DNA of 64,000 nucleotides from Ricinus communis. Taxonomy: Eukaryota; Streptophyta; Magnoliopsida; Malpighiales; Euphorbiaceae. Below the pieces are notes generated by a model, which was not told where the DNA came from, ran no database searches, and worked only from the letters and a program-made list of their open reading frames with translations. The stretch covers positions 21,270,802 to 21,334,801 of the forward strand of contig NC_063258.1 in assembly GCF_019578655.1 (NCBI RefSeq). The letters run 5' to 3'. Position 1 is the stretch's first letter. Each line of letters begins with the position of its first letter. The translations under genes were made by a program, and so were the position numbers. Shown here in pieces: positions 1 to 10,790 of this stretch.

Positions 1-218
1 CATAATTATGACGAATGCGTCGTGATGGGCTAGGTGTGTCAGATGAATAGCATCGAGGAGATTTTCGAGATATTTCTTGAGACAATAATTGAGAATCTGA
101 TGGAGGAGGTTCTTCTGGTTGTGACCATGGCTCTAGGAAAGCTGGGTTCATCTCCATTGATGATGTGGCTTCATTTTGATGACTGGATGAGGTTGAAGGT
201 GTTGAAGAAGTAGGAGAA
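1..218 (-). other. Open reading segment, Ser/Pro-rich, unknown
   Basis: On the minus strand one frame stays open for about 72 codons and runs off the left edge of the window. It is rich in Ser, Pro, Glu and Gln and contains stretches such as EPWSQPEEPPPSDSQ and DTPSPSRRIRHN. I do not recognise a family. It ends abruptly where the truncated LTR begins at about 219. It could be the edge of a host exon, a transposase segment or chance; the composition looks more like coding than the flanking repeats do. Confidence 0.3.
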
Positions 219-551
219 ATTAGCTGCCACATAAGAAAAATAGGCAATAACATTGTTCTGAACTTAAAGAAGAGATTTCAGCCCAAATATTAGCCCACAT
301 TAGTCTTCATGTATTTGGACTTGCAAAACATTAAATAAAGCCCATTCAGATGTGTCTTTACTTGGGCCTATCCTAGCATGAGCAATTGGGCTTCCTTGAC
401 TAGCCCGATCTTGCATATAGCCAATTAAGGCTTCTTGTAGCTTCTTGGACCTTGACCTTGTAGCATGCTCAATGGATCCTTAGCTTTATCTTTGGTTTTC
501 TTGTTGTCCTCTCCATCAAGTCCATCTTTAAGCTTGGCCATGTCCATATCA
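219..551 (-). repeat. Truncated 3' LTR, family A
   Basis: Matches the first 330 or so bases of the family A LTR and ends at the LTR start (reverse complement of TGATATGGACATGG). The remaining half of the LTR is missing at about 219. Relative to the right-hand copy a dozen bases are missing near 463, which disrupts the LTR-encoded peptide. The pyrimidine run at 552-567 is the polypurine tract on the minus strand. Confidence 0.85.
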
Positions 552-1767
552 TTCCCTCCTTCTTTAGGATGATTCGTCCTCGAATCAAGTTGATCACCTT
601 GCACTCTCTCATTTTCATGCATTTGTGCCGCGGGTATTGCCGGTAGTTGGCACATTATTACCTCCACTAGAACCACTTGACATGCTGCAATAAAAGTTAG
701 TATGCAATAATAATAAAAAAAAAATCGAAGGAAATTAAGGACCTCACCAACACTCCCTCACGTGTTTACTCTTAATTAATGGGGATGGTCACTCGTGTTT
801 CGCACAATCAAGAATGATCACACAAGGCTAAAAACTCATACCACTCAGCTTGTTTTCAAGGATTCTTATGTGAATCAATAACCACACATCAAGTTATTTC
901 ACTATGCTTGCAATGCACCAAGAATTATGATCTAAAAAGCTTAGTTGAGGCAAAACGCAAAGTCAAGAAAAAAAAAGAAGGAACAGTAACAAGAACAAGT
1001 GTTTAATGAATCAAGAACAATGAAGAACTCAAAAAGAATTAATGGGCATGTAAAAGGAACGAAAATAAGGTGAAAGAAACAAGAAATTAAGTTCAAGAAC
1101 CAAGCAATCAAGTTTCAACCCGAATGGAAATCTCTAACCAAACGAGCATTGGAAGCAAGCTCAAGAGCAATTAAAACTTCAATTTGATGTATAAGACATG
1201 TAAGGAACAGATTTGGGAAGTAAAAATCACAAAGAAGGTTTTCTTTATGCTTTAAATGTGTCAAATCTGCCCAAACTCAAAAGACACACAAAGAGGAGAA
1301 TAAATGAAGGACAAAGCGAATTTAGAAATGAATTAATTCAAATAAGATGGTGTGTATAGGGCTCAGTCATTGGAATTTAATGTCCCTTTGAATCTTCCCA
1401 AACAGCCACCAAATCCTTATTTATGTAGGATTGTGAAAATCTTCCTAAACCTTTTAACAACCCTAATATCTATGTAATCACCCCAAGAACAATGATTTCC
1501 AACACCAAATACGTTTTTTCCACTAACAAAGACAATCAAACCAATCGGACCTATTCCTTTTTTGTTTTTTTTTGCTAATTCGGATCCGATATTTTTCTTT
1601 TCTTGTTTCGTTTTTTTTTTGAATCGGAATCAAAACTACAAGAATCAAGAACTAAACAATGTAGATCTCAAGAATACCAAGAATACTTCAAGAACAATAT
1701 CAAGAACTCAAGGAAAACAAACAATAACTTAAAGAAAAGGATAAATAACTTTGATTTAAGAGCCAAA

Positions 1768-1779
1768 GCTCCGATACCA
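1768..1779 (-). other. Primer-binding site, family A deletion copy
   Basis: The reverse complement reads TGGTATCGGAGC, two bases after the LTR end. This is the initiator tRNA-Met complement TGGTATCAGAGC with one change. Confidence 0.8.
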
Positions 1780-1781
1780 AA

Positions 1782-2494
1782 TGTTAAGAACCTCCAAGGA
1801 TTAGAACCACGAACCCCAATGATTATGAACCCGTGAATTACTATCTTAGAAACCCAAGAACAAATTGAGTTTCAAAACCCAAGAACCGCTTAAATCAGGA
1901 TTGCAAGGTATGGTTGATCAAGATCGGAACCTAAAGAAAACTAAGTTCTTTAAACCCTAACCCTTAACACGCCACAAGGATAGATCAATTCCTTGATAAG
2001 TGGTTTATGCATTCAACAAGAATTCAAGAATTCAAGCAAATATGCAAAGGAAACAACTACTATAACTTTATCAAAATTGAATTCCCAAACACAACTTAAG
2101 GGGCGTTTTATAGCCACCTAACATAATAAACCCTAGTAAAACTATTAACCCTACCGCCACATAAGAAAAATAGGCAATAACATTGTTCTGAACTTAAAGA
2201 AGAGATTTCAGCCCAAATATTAGCCCACATTAGTCTTCTTGTATTTGGACTTGCAAAACATTAAATAAAGCCCATTCAGATGTGTCTTTACTTGGGCCTA
2301 TCCTAGCATGACCAATTGGGCTTCCTTGACTAGCCCGATCTTGCATATAGCCAATTAAGGCTTCTTGTAGCTTCTTGGACCTTGACCTTGTAATTGGGCC
2401 TTGTAGCATGCTCAATGGATCCTTAGCTTTATCTTTGGTTTTCTTGTTGTCCTCTCCATCAAATCCATCTTTAAGCTTGGCCATGTCCATATCA
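1782..2494 (-). repeat. 5' LTR, family A (minus strand)
   Basis: A 713-bp LTR bounded by TG and CA on the minus strand, closely similar to the 716-bp LTRs at 44299 and 50668. It encodes the same C-terminal pol-like peptide (GPITRSRSKKLQEAL and onward to a stop at 2230). Because the LTR sits in another gag, that gag frame reads directly into the LTR frame. Confidence 0.9.
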
Positions 2495-3360
2495 ACTTTC
2501 TTTGATTTGAGGTCACTTTGCGTCGTTGGTTTAGTGTTAACATCAAATTTAGAGGCTGGCTTGATGTCCTTTGATGCCTCACGACCCTTGTTAGGGGGCT
2601 GGTTGCTCCCTTTCCATGCAGCACTTCTGCTCTTGGTTTTTAATTGCTTTTCCACCTTTATGGCCATGTGCAACATATCCTCCATCTCTACATAATGCTG
2701 CAATTCAATTATGTTAGCAATATCACGATTCAAACCATGCAAAAATCTTGCCATTGTGGCTTCCCTATCCTCATCTATATTGGCTCTAATCATAGCTATC
2801 TCCATAGATTGCCAATACTCCTCAACACTCTTACTACCTTGTACTAGATTTTGTAACTTGTTGTACAAATCCCTTTGGTAGTGCGATGGCACAAACCTTT
2901 TATGCATAATGCGTTTAACCTCATCCCATGAACCAACTTCGTGTTCCCATGGCTACGACCACTCACCAATTGATCCCACCAAATGGCGGCATAATCCTGA
3001 TATTCAACAACGGCAAGTTTAACCTTTTTAGACTCACTATAGTTATGACATTCAAAACCCTTTCAACCTTCTTTTCCCACTCCAAATAAACTTCAGGTCA
3101 CTCTTACCATGAAAAGATGGTATTTTCATCTTAATGCTACCCAAATTAGTGTCAATTTTGGGTTGGAGATTATGTCTGAACCCTTTAGACTCACTTTCTT
3201 GGTCATTATCGGAACTATTCCCTTTAGACGTTTTAGGCATATCATTCAATAACCTAGTTAATTTGTCATCTTGTTTTTGAAATTGTTTTGTCATATGTTC
3301 TACTACATCTCCTGATGTGTAAGCTAAATTTTCCAAAGTCAATGATGGTTCGGATGACAT
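2495..3360 (-). pseudogene. Ty3/gypsy gag fragment, element B
   Basis: Minus-strand gag remnant starting at ATG 3360-3358. The N-terminal part (3052-3360) ends in a retrotransposon gag signature, NLGSIKMKIPSFHGKSD, and then loses frame. The frame resumes from about 2907 with HKRFVPSHYQRDLYNKL, EDREATMARFL and ELQHYVEMEDM. These are the same blocks as in the family A gag at 46034, but diverged enough to be a separate element. The protein would package element RNA into virus-like particles. It is broken by frameshifts around 2908-3060 and cut at 2494 by the inserted family A LTR. No zinc knuckle, protease or pol of this element is present. Confidence 0.8.
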
Positions 3361-3974
3361 GGTTAAACCAAAAGACTAGGAAAGAAAACAAAAAAGGACG
3401 TGATCAAGTGTTATACTCGGAGATTTCTTATAGTTAAAGGCAAAACAAGAAAGATCACTCCTCACGTGTTTCACTCACGAAAGAATTAAATTCCTTATAG
3501 AAATTAAATCAAATTGTTTTAGTAATCACTAGAACAAGTTTTTCACAACCTCTTAATGTTTATTAATTCTGAAGTTCAATAGAACACTCGTGAATCAATA
3601 AAACGAATTATAAGCGTGTGAACAAAACAAGCTTACAACTAATCGAACAAGACTCAATTAACCCCAAAAGAAAAGCTTTTTAAGAGAAAACAAACAAAAT
3701 TACCCAAATCAGAATTATAAGAATGAAGAACAACTCCAATTAATTAAAAGGAATTGCGGAATGAATCAATCAAGAGTCAATTCTTTGAGAACTACCCAAC
3801 ACAAATGGTTAGGGTTAGTTTTCCGTTCCTTCCTTTTTTTTTGAAATCGCTTGGTATGCGGAAATGGGTAGAAATAGTATACTTCCTTTTTATTTATAAT
3901 GATGCGAACATAAATTGAGATGAACTAGAAGATGGGACTCTTTAATTGAAAAAAATGAACCAACTAACAAGTTT
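3361..3974 (-). other. Untranslated leader of element B
   Basis: About 0.6 kb between the element B gag start and its primer-binding site, A-rich on the plus strand. No coding signal is visible. It corresponds to the 1-kb leader of family A. Confidence 0.6.
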
Positions 3975-3988
3975 GGCTCACGATACCA
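3975..3988 (-). other. Primer-binding site, element B
   Basis: The reverse complement reads TGGTATCGTGAGCC, two bases from an LTR end. It is a diverged initiator tRNA-Met type site. Confidence 0.6.
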
Positions 3989-3990
3989 AA

Positions 3991-4917
3991 TGATCACAAT
4001 TCGAACCGGATACGTTCAAACACCAAGATAAGTAATGGTGAGAAAATCAAACGATAAACGCTCTCCCTATTTAAGAGGAAGCACCCTTACCAATAAGTTT
4101 GAATTTGTCGTCCCAAGATCTAACTTGAAAGTTTGCAATTGATTATGGAACTAACAAACTTAGCAATAGAACTACTAAGCCCTTTAGTTATAAATAGATG
4201 AAGAATGTTCAAACAACTCAAGAAACTAATAAAAAGTTAATTGATTGATCAAACATGTAGATGTGAAACTAAATCAAACAAGTTAATTTAATCTCAAGAA
4301 ATTCAATAAGGAACACCTTAAGGAATAAGAGTTAATAACTCAAATAAAACTTCCTTGAAATGTATATTGATCTTATGTCCTTTAAATGAAATACATAGCT
4401 CTATTTATAGAGTCTTGAAATGATTCTAACCCTAAAAAGGACTAAGAGATAAGCAATAAAGAATCAAACTCTAAAAGACTTCTAATGTGCAGCTGCCTCC
4501 TTCTCTAAGCATAAGTGGTGGCTGCCCTAGGGTTAGGTGAGACCTCCAATGCTTCTAGAAACCCTAGTAATGAAGCCAATGCTTCTAGAAACCTAATGTA
4601 CGTGATGTACTAGAAACCCTAGGAAAGCTGTTGACTTTGATCCCGATCTTTGACCTTGACCTTGTTCCATGACCAGAAGTTTAAGCTTCATTAATAGCAA
4701 TTAATGTCACTATCTTCAAGGCGTTGTTATCTTCATTAAAAGCACCATCATTAGCCATCTTCAAAACATGCTCCAAGTAAGAATTTAAGGCTTGCTTGAA
4801 CCTTTTACTCCTTGCTCGTGTCATTGGTCCTCCATAGGCTAGTGGATCCATGCTAGTTGACTTAGATGCATCCTTGGTTGCATCAGTTTGGCTGGTCACT
4901 TTGGGATACAAAAGACA
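3991..4917 (-). repeat. 5' LTR, element B (outer edge approximate)
   Basis: Minus-strand LTR adjoining the primer-binding site at 3975-3988, ending in TGATCA on that strand. The outer end is my best guess (TGTCTTTTG at 4917). It encodes a peptide at 4681-4911 containing GPMTRARSKRFKQAL, clearly related to the LTR-encoded peptide of family A, so this element too carries the end of pol in its LTR. Confidence 0.6.
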
Positions 4918-4919
4918 AT

Positions 4920-5838
4920 TGATATCTTAGGTGAACACTTTTATTGGCCTAGATCAAAGATGTAATGATGCAATAAAGACAAGAATTACAAATGATCCTT
5001 TAAGCTTTCAAGGAGGTCCAATGACAAGTCCAAGTCCAAAAGTATGCAAGAAGCTTTGTTGGGCTTAATTAAAGACATTTGGAGTGTTCAAACACAACAA
5101 GGCTCAGTCCAAGATTTAGGATTGCAAAAAGGATCCAAAATCATCAATTTAGTGCAATAAGTTTGGGCTGAACTCATAGGTCCAATAAGATTCATTTGAA
5201 GCCTTTTTTTATTTTCATTTTATTAGGTTTTTCTTAAGTTATGGTGTGATTAGTTATCTTTTAGAGTTACAAAATAGATGCACATAATTAGTCATAATTT
5301 GGACTTACAAAATGGATGCACATAATTAGTTGTCATTTGGGAGTTACAAAAATGAGTTACATCAATGTAAAAACAGCCACTTTTAATAAGTTTTAAGGGG
5401 AATTAAAGGGAAAAACATAGGGAAGCTCAAAAGACATCTATTTAGGTTTCTTTGTCTTGTTTTGGCTATAAATATCAAAGCCAAATCCATTCGTAAATAT
5501 AGAATTTTGAATGATAATCTTTGTTTGCTCTTTGTGAGTGTTTTTGCTTAAGTTCTTGCATGAACTTTGAACTTATCAAACTATTTTTAGTTTGTGGCGT
5601 TCTCTAACCAAAATCTAGTGTTTGATTCATAACTTATCAAATCATACTTGGTTTGTGGCGTTTGGAGTTGAATTCAAGTGCTAGTTTCATTGTTGGAACT
5701 AGTTTTTCCTATCTTCACTTGAGGAGATCCTTGGGTTTTGGAATCATCTTGATTGGAGGGTGTTTTCTTGCATTCCATATGTATCATAACTCATTAGTTA
5801 TTGGGGTGTGTGGTTGCTAAGATGATGATTTCCTATCA
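4920..5838 (+). repeat. Plus-strand LTR of a further element (start approximate)
   Basis: The right end is well supported: sequence ending TATCA is followed two bases later by a perfect initiator tRNA-Met primer-binding site. The left end is placed at TGATATC (4920) by analogy with family A and is uncertain. The stretch holds no coding sequence that I recognise. It stands head to head with the element B LTR. Confidence 0.5.
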
Positions 5839-5840
5839 TT

Positions 5841-5852
5841 TGGTATCAGAGC
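5841..5852 (+). other. Primer-binding site, plus-strand element
   Basis: TGGTATCAGAGC is identical to the complement of the initiator tRNA-Met 3' end and marks reverse-transcription initiation. About 160 bases of leader follow before the sequence switches to a minus-strand pol fragment near 6012, so this element is truncated. Confidence 0.85.
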
Positions 5853-6012
5853 TTGCTTCAAGTTGAGGTTTGCTTATCTTTGTGTTTTGTGTGTTATTAA
5901 AGTTTCTCATCTTCTTTATTTTTTTTGTGCCAAATTCTTCTTGTTTCAATATTTTCCTTCTAAGTACTCTTTCTTTTCATGAACATCCCTTGGAACTAAC
6001 CATGTGGAAATG

Positions 6013-6720
6013 GCACTTTCTCCGGATCAACATGTATCCCTTCACTAGAAACAATGTATCCTAGGAAAGAAATACTATTACACATGAAAGTACATTTTTC
6101 CATTTTTCCATACAACTTGTGAGTTCTCAATTTTTCAAATAAATCTCTCAAATGCAACATATGCTCACTTTCAGATTTGCTATATACTAAAATATCATCT
6201 AAGTATACGACAATGAACTTATTGAGAAAAGGTCGAAGTACCTCATTCATAAGTCTCATGAACGAACTAGGGGCATTGCAAAGTCCAAATGGCATGACAA
6301 GCCACTCATACAACCCTTGTTTCGTTTTGAAAGCTGTCTTCCATTCATCACCTTCTCGAATTCTCATTTGATGGTAGCCACTCCTCAAATCAATCTTGCT
6401 GAAAATTTTGGCACCACTCAATTCATCAAACATATCTTGGAGCCTAGGCATAGGAAATCTATATTTGATAGTTATGTTATTGATTGCACGACTATCAATA
6501 CACATTCTCCATGTTTCTTCTTTCTTAGGCACTAAAAGAGCTAAGACGACACATGGACTAAGGCTCTCACGCACATAACCTTTCTCCATTAGTTCTTCCA
6601 CTTGCCTTTGCAACTCTTTAGCTTGCTCGGGATTGCACCGATAAATTGCTTTGTTAGAGCAATGGGGCTCCTGGGATTAAGTCAATTGCATGCTCAATCC
6701 CACGAAAGGTGGCGATCCTT
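6013..6720 (-). pseudogene. Ty3/gypsy reverse transcriptase fragment
   Basis: Minus-strand reverse transcriptase. An upstream block resembling the pre-RT region ([10 protein letters not shown], out of frame, at about 6640-6710) leads into [19 protein letters not shown], then [44 protein letters not shown] and the catalytic block [10 protein letters not shown]. The frame is intact from 6613 to about 6013 and then breaks off after VDPEKV, where unrelated sequence begins. RNase H and integrase are missing. The enzyme would copy element RNA into DNA; here it is a dead fragment. Confidence 0.9.
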
Positions 6721-7199
6721 CGGTGAAATCACTAGGAAATACATCGGAAAATTCTTCAAGCAAATGACTCAAAGACAAAGAGTTAGTGGCATAAGAAACA
6801 ACATTAGAAATGGGTTTAACAAGAAATACAAACCCTCCTCCCTCCATTGCACACTCTTTTCGAACTCTTTCCTCGGAAATCAGAAATTAGGTCTCCTTTC
6901 CACCATAGGTTCAACCTTAGGAGGCAAAGGCAACAATCTAATCTTTTCCACCTAGTGGTAGTAACTGGTATATATTAGAAACACCATTATGTGCGATGAT
7001 TTCTATCAAATTGCCATGGTCTACCAAGCAAAATATGACATGCACTCATAGGCAATACATCACACCAACGTTCATCATGATAATTGCCAATTGTAAATGA
7101 AACTAAAGCTTGTTTCTTGACCTTCAAACCAGTTTCATTATTCAACCAATTCAATTTGTAAGGCTTAGCATGATTTCAAGAGGAAGCTTAAGCTTACTC

Positions 7200-7520
7200 T
7201 TGACAAGTTCGTGGATGCCACATCCGTGCATGATCCTCTATCAACAATCACATGTCTTATCAAGAACCTTGCACCTTGTATGGAAAAGGTTCTCTCATTC
7301 TGCATGTCTTTGAGAGGTTCGGAATGTAAGACTCTCCTAACAACTCCACAAAGAGGGTTGTCATTCTCCTCCGCATCATACTCCTCAACATCTTCATTGT
7401 TACTTTCAGATTCATAGCCGTAAGAATCCTCCTCACTCGGGTGAATTGTGAGAATATTCCTTTTTGGGCATTCACTAGCAATATGCCCACGTTCTTGGCA
7501 CTTGTAACAAGTCCTCTTGA
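7200..7520 (-). pseudogene. Ty3/gypsy zinc knuckle and protease remnant
   Basis: On the minus strand a CCHC knuckle reads CYKCQERGHIASECP at about 7464-7517. An acidic linker follows, then a protease active-site block VIVDRGSCTDVAST at about 7210-7250, where the usual second residue of the Asp-Ser/Thr-Gly triad is replaced by Arg. Frames change between these blocks. They belong to the same fragment as the downstream RT and upstream gag. Confidence 0.7.
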
Positions 7521-8380
7521 ATCCTTCTTGCTTAAAACTAGATTTTCCACTTTGAAACTTTGAAGGATTAGTAGAAGAAAGTTGTTTAGAAGAGCTAGAA
7601 GAAGACTATCTTCTAAAAGGTATGTATGGTTTATGTGGAGTCTTGGCGACACTTATGATGCCTTAGGCTTCTCTTGTTTCACTTGTGCTTCCACCTTCCT
7701 AGCTCACTGTCACAACTTCATCAAAGTAGAAAAACTCATAAGATCTACCTTGTGAGAGATGGGTTTGGACAGCCCTTTAGTGAAACGAGCAATCTTGAGG
7801 GCTCCTTCTCTTGCAAGTCACATATCAAGCCTAGCCTCTCAAATTCACGAACATACTCATCAACACCGAGATCGCCTTGAGTTAGTCGAGTTAGCTTGAC
7901 ATATTGATCTTGCTCGTACTCACGTGGTACCAGCGCCTCTCCATTTTCTTCTTGAGTTTCTCCCATGACTCGATCTTTTCTTTCTCTTCTCTTCGTCTCT
8001 TGGCTTTTAGATTGTCATACCAAAGCCCGACAAGCTTTGTTAATCTAAGGGCCGACCATCTTACACCTCCTCCTATCATCAAAGTCTTTATAATCAAAGA
8101 CACTTTCCATTCTTCGAACCCAATCTAAGAAGTTTTCCGGATCACTTGAGCCATCAAATTCAGGAAGTTCCAATTTGAAACTCCTATCTTCTTCTTGAAA
8201 AATTCGATAGGTAGGATTCCCACCGGAGCTTCTGTGTTCTCAAGTCTCAACCGTTCTCCGTCTTTAAGGATAGTTCGCAATGGCATCCATCCTAGCTTCA
8301 TGTTTCCTCAAGTCTCCTTGTAGCTCACGGTTGCTTCATGATGTGACCAACATTTCAGAATTAGACCGATTTATTTCCAT
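7521..8380 (-). pseudogene. Ty3/gypsy gag remnant, third type
   Basis: The minus-strand gag start is likely ATG 8379-8377 (MEINRSNSEML). It is followed out of frame by the block FKLELPEFDGSSDPENFLDW (about 8120-8180), then LWYDNLKAKRRREEKEKIESW (7960-8040), and YVKLTRLTQGDLGVDEYVREF with CDLQEKEPSRL (7745-7920). Gag of this type differs from families A and B, so this is a third element lineage. Several frameshifts break it. Confidence 0.75.
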
Positions 8381-8638
8381 TACAATAGCGTGCAATTTTA
8401 ATCAACCAAGAAAAATATCAAACGGACTTCAAAAATTTTGTAACTTTACAATCACAAAACTCTCAAAGAGAAAAACAATTTAAACTCAAGAAACACTCAA
8501 AAATCTTCAGGAACAAGGGAGATCTGAATCAAAACCTTGAACACATTTTTTAAATAGCGTAATCTGTTTTTTTTTGTACGAAACTCACACTCTCCAAAGC
8601 CTAAGCTCGTGCCAATTGATGTGGGAAAAGGAATAGGG
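8381..8638. other. Probable element leader next to assembly gap
   Basis: Lies upstream of the minus-strand gag start. A short stretch at about 8600-8615 reads TTGGCACGAGC on the minus strand and might be a degraded primer-binding site, which would put an LTR inside the gap. Otherwise I see nothing. Confidence 0.3.
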
Positions 8639-9138
8639 NNNNNNNNNNNNNNNNNNNNNNNNNNNNNNNNNNNNNNNNNNNNNNNNNNNNNNNNNNNNNN
8701 NNNNNNNNNNNNNNNNNNNNNNNNNNNNNNNNNNNNNNNNNNNNNNNNNNNNNNNNNNNNNNNNNNNNNNNNNNNNNNNNNNNNNNNNNNNNNNNNNNNN
8801 NNNNNNNNNNNNNNNNNNNNNNNNNNNNNNNNNNNNNNNNNNNNNNNNNNNNNNNNNNNNNNNNNNNNNNNNNNNNNNNNNNNNNNNNNNNNNNNNNNNN
8901 NNNNNNNNNNNNNNNNNNNNNNNNNNNNNNNNNNNNNNNNNNNNNNNNNNNNNNNNNNNNNNNNNNNNNNNNNNNNNNNNNNNNNNNNNNNNNNNNNNNN
9001 NNNNNNNNNNNNNNNNNNNNNNNNNNNNNNNNNNNNNNNNNNNNNNNNNNNNNNNNNNNNNNNNNNNNNNNNNNNNNNNNNNNNNNNNNNNNNNNNNNNN
9101 NNNNNNNNNNNNNNNNNNNNNNNNNNNNNNNNNNNNNN
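8639..9138. other. Assembly gap (500 N)
   Basis: Exactly 500 unknown bases separate retrotransposon debris from satellite. The round length suggests a fixed-size placeholder, so the true distance is unknown. Confidence 0.99.
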
Positions 9139-10790
9139 GGTTATTTTCTTAAATTGATAAATATATACCCGCTACCCGGGTTGTTTTCTCATATTATAAA
9201 ATTAACCCATTTAAGGGGTTGTTTTCTCATACTCACAAATATACCAAAATTACGGAGTTATTTTCTCTGATTGATAAATATTCTCATATTATAGGGCTGT
9301 TTTTTCATATTAAAAAATTTATCCGTTCTACGAGGTTGTTTTCTCATACTTGCAATTACACTACTTTTGTGACGTTATTTACTCACATTCATAAATATAT
9401 ACATTTTATGGGGTTATTTTCTTATATTTATAAATATAGCACTTTTACGTAGTCGTTTTTTATATTAAATTATTAGCACTATTATCGGGTTGTTTTCTCA
9501 AATTCATAAATATACACGTTCTACGGGATTATTTTCATATATCGATAAATATACTCCTTTTACGGGATTGTTTTCTCATATTATAAAATTAACTTATCTA
9601 AAGGTGTATTTTCTCATACTCACAAATATACTACAATTACGGCATTACTTTCTGAGATTCATAAATATCCATGTATTACGGGGTTGTTTTCACATATTTA
9701 AAAGTTTACCCCTTCTACGAGGCTAGTTTCTCATATTAAAATATTTATTTGTTCTACGAGGCTGTTTTCTTAGACTCGCAATTACACTACTTTTACAGGG
9801 TTATTTTCTCAAATTCATAAATATACAAGTTTTACGGGGTTATTTTCTTATATTGATAAATATACCATTTTTACGGGGTCATCTTCTCATACTAAAATAT
9901 TAGCACTATTATGGTGTTGTTTTCACAAATTCATAAATATATACATTTTTTACGGGGTTATTTTCTTATATTCACACATATACCCCTTTTACAGGGTTGT
10001 TTTCTTATATTATAAAATTAACCCATTTAAGGGGTTGTTTTCTAATACTCATAAATATACTAAAATTACGGGGTAATTTTCTCCGACTGATAAATATCCC
10101 CGTATTATGGGACTATTTTCTAATATTTACAAATATACCCCTCTTATGGGGTGATTTTTTCCTATTAAAAAATTAACCCCTTTTACGAGGCTGTTTTTTT
10201 AGACTCGTAATTACACTACTTTTATGGGCTTGTTTTCTCAGATTCATAACTTTACATGTTTTACGGGGTTATTTTCTTATATTGATAAATATACCACTTT
10301 TACGGGGTCGTTTTTTCATATTAAACTATTCTATTGTGGGATTGTTTTCTTAAACTCATAAATATACACGTTTTACGGAGTTATTTTCTTACATCGACAA
10401 ATATACCTCTTTTACCAGGTTGTTTTCTCATATTATAAAATTAACATATTTAACTGTTTTCTCATACTCATAAATATACCAAAATTACGGGGTTGTTTAC
10501 TAATATTTATAAATATACTCCTCTTACGGGGTTGTTTTCTCATATTAAAAGATTTACCCCTTCTATGAGGTTATTTTCTTAAACTCGCAATTATACTACT
10601 TTTACGCGGTTGTTTTCTTATATTTATAAATATACACGTTTTAGGGGGTTATTTTCATATATTGATAAATATACCATTTTTACGGGGTCATTTTCTTATA
10701 TTAAATTATTAGAACTATTATGGGCTTGTTCTCTCAGATTCATAAATATACATATTTTACGAGGTTATTTTCTTATTTTGACAAATATAC
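9139..10790 (+). repeat. 39-bp satellite array, block 1
   Basis: Tandem monomers of 38-39 bp, each starting GGGGTTRTTTTCTCATA or close to it and ending in a variable part such as AAATATACC followed by TTTTACG. About 11 recognisable monomer types recur in a fixed order. The type with ATTATAAAATTAACCCATTT occurs at about 9584, 10009 and 10433, giving a higher-order unit of about 425 bp (11 x 39). No gene is present. Confidence 0.95.
10786..10790 (+). repeat. Target site duplication of solo LTR 1
   Basis: TATAC here and again at 13558-13562 flanks the solo LTR exactly. Confidence 0.95.

Larger units (their letters stand above)
219..2494 (-). mobile_element. Internally deleted Ty3/gypsy element, family A
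   Basis: Minus-strand relative of the element at 44299-51383. Its 5' LTR is 1782-2494, its internal part only 552-1781 (about 1.2 kb against 5.65 kb in the long copy), and its 3' LTR (219-551) is cut short. The internal part keeps the leader and the first codons of gag (ATG at 683-681), then jumps at about 600 straight to the last codons of the integrase region and the polypurine tract. A one-base insertion also shifts the early gag frame. It lies within the gag of a second element (2495-3360). No target duplication can be checked because the left end is truncated. Confidence 0.85.

Noticed and set aside
8609..9157. Open frame of 182 codons
   Set aside because: It runs almost entirely through the 500-N gap and has no real sequence behind it.
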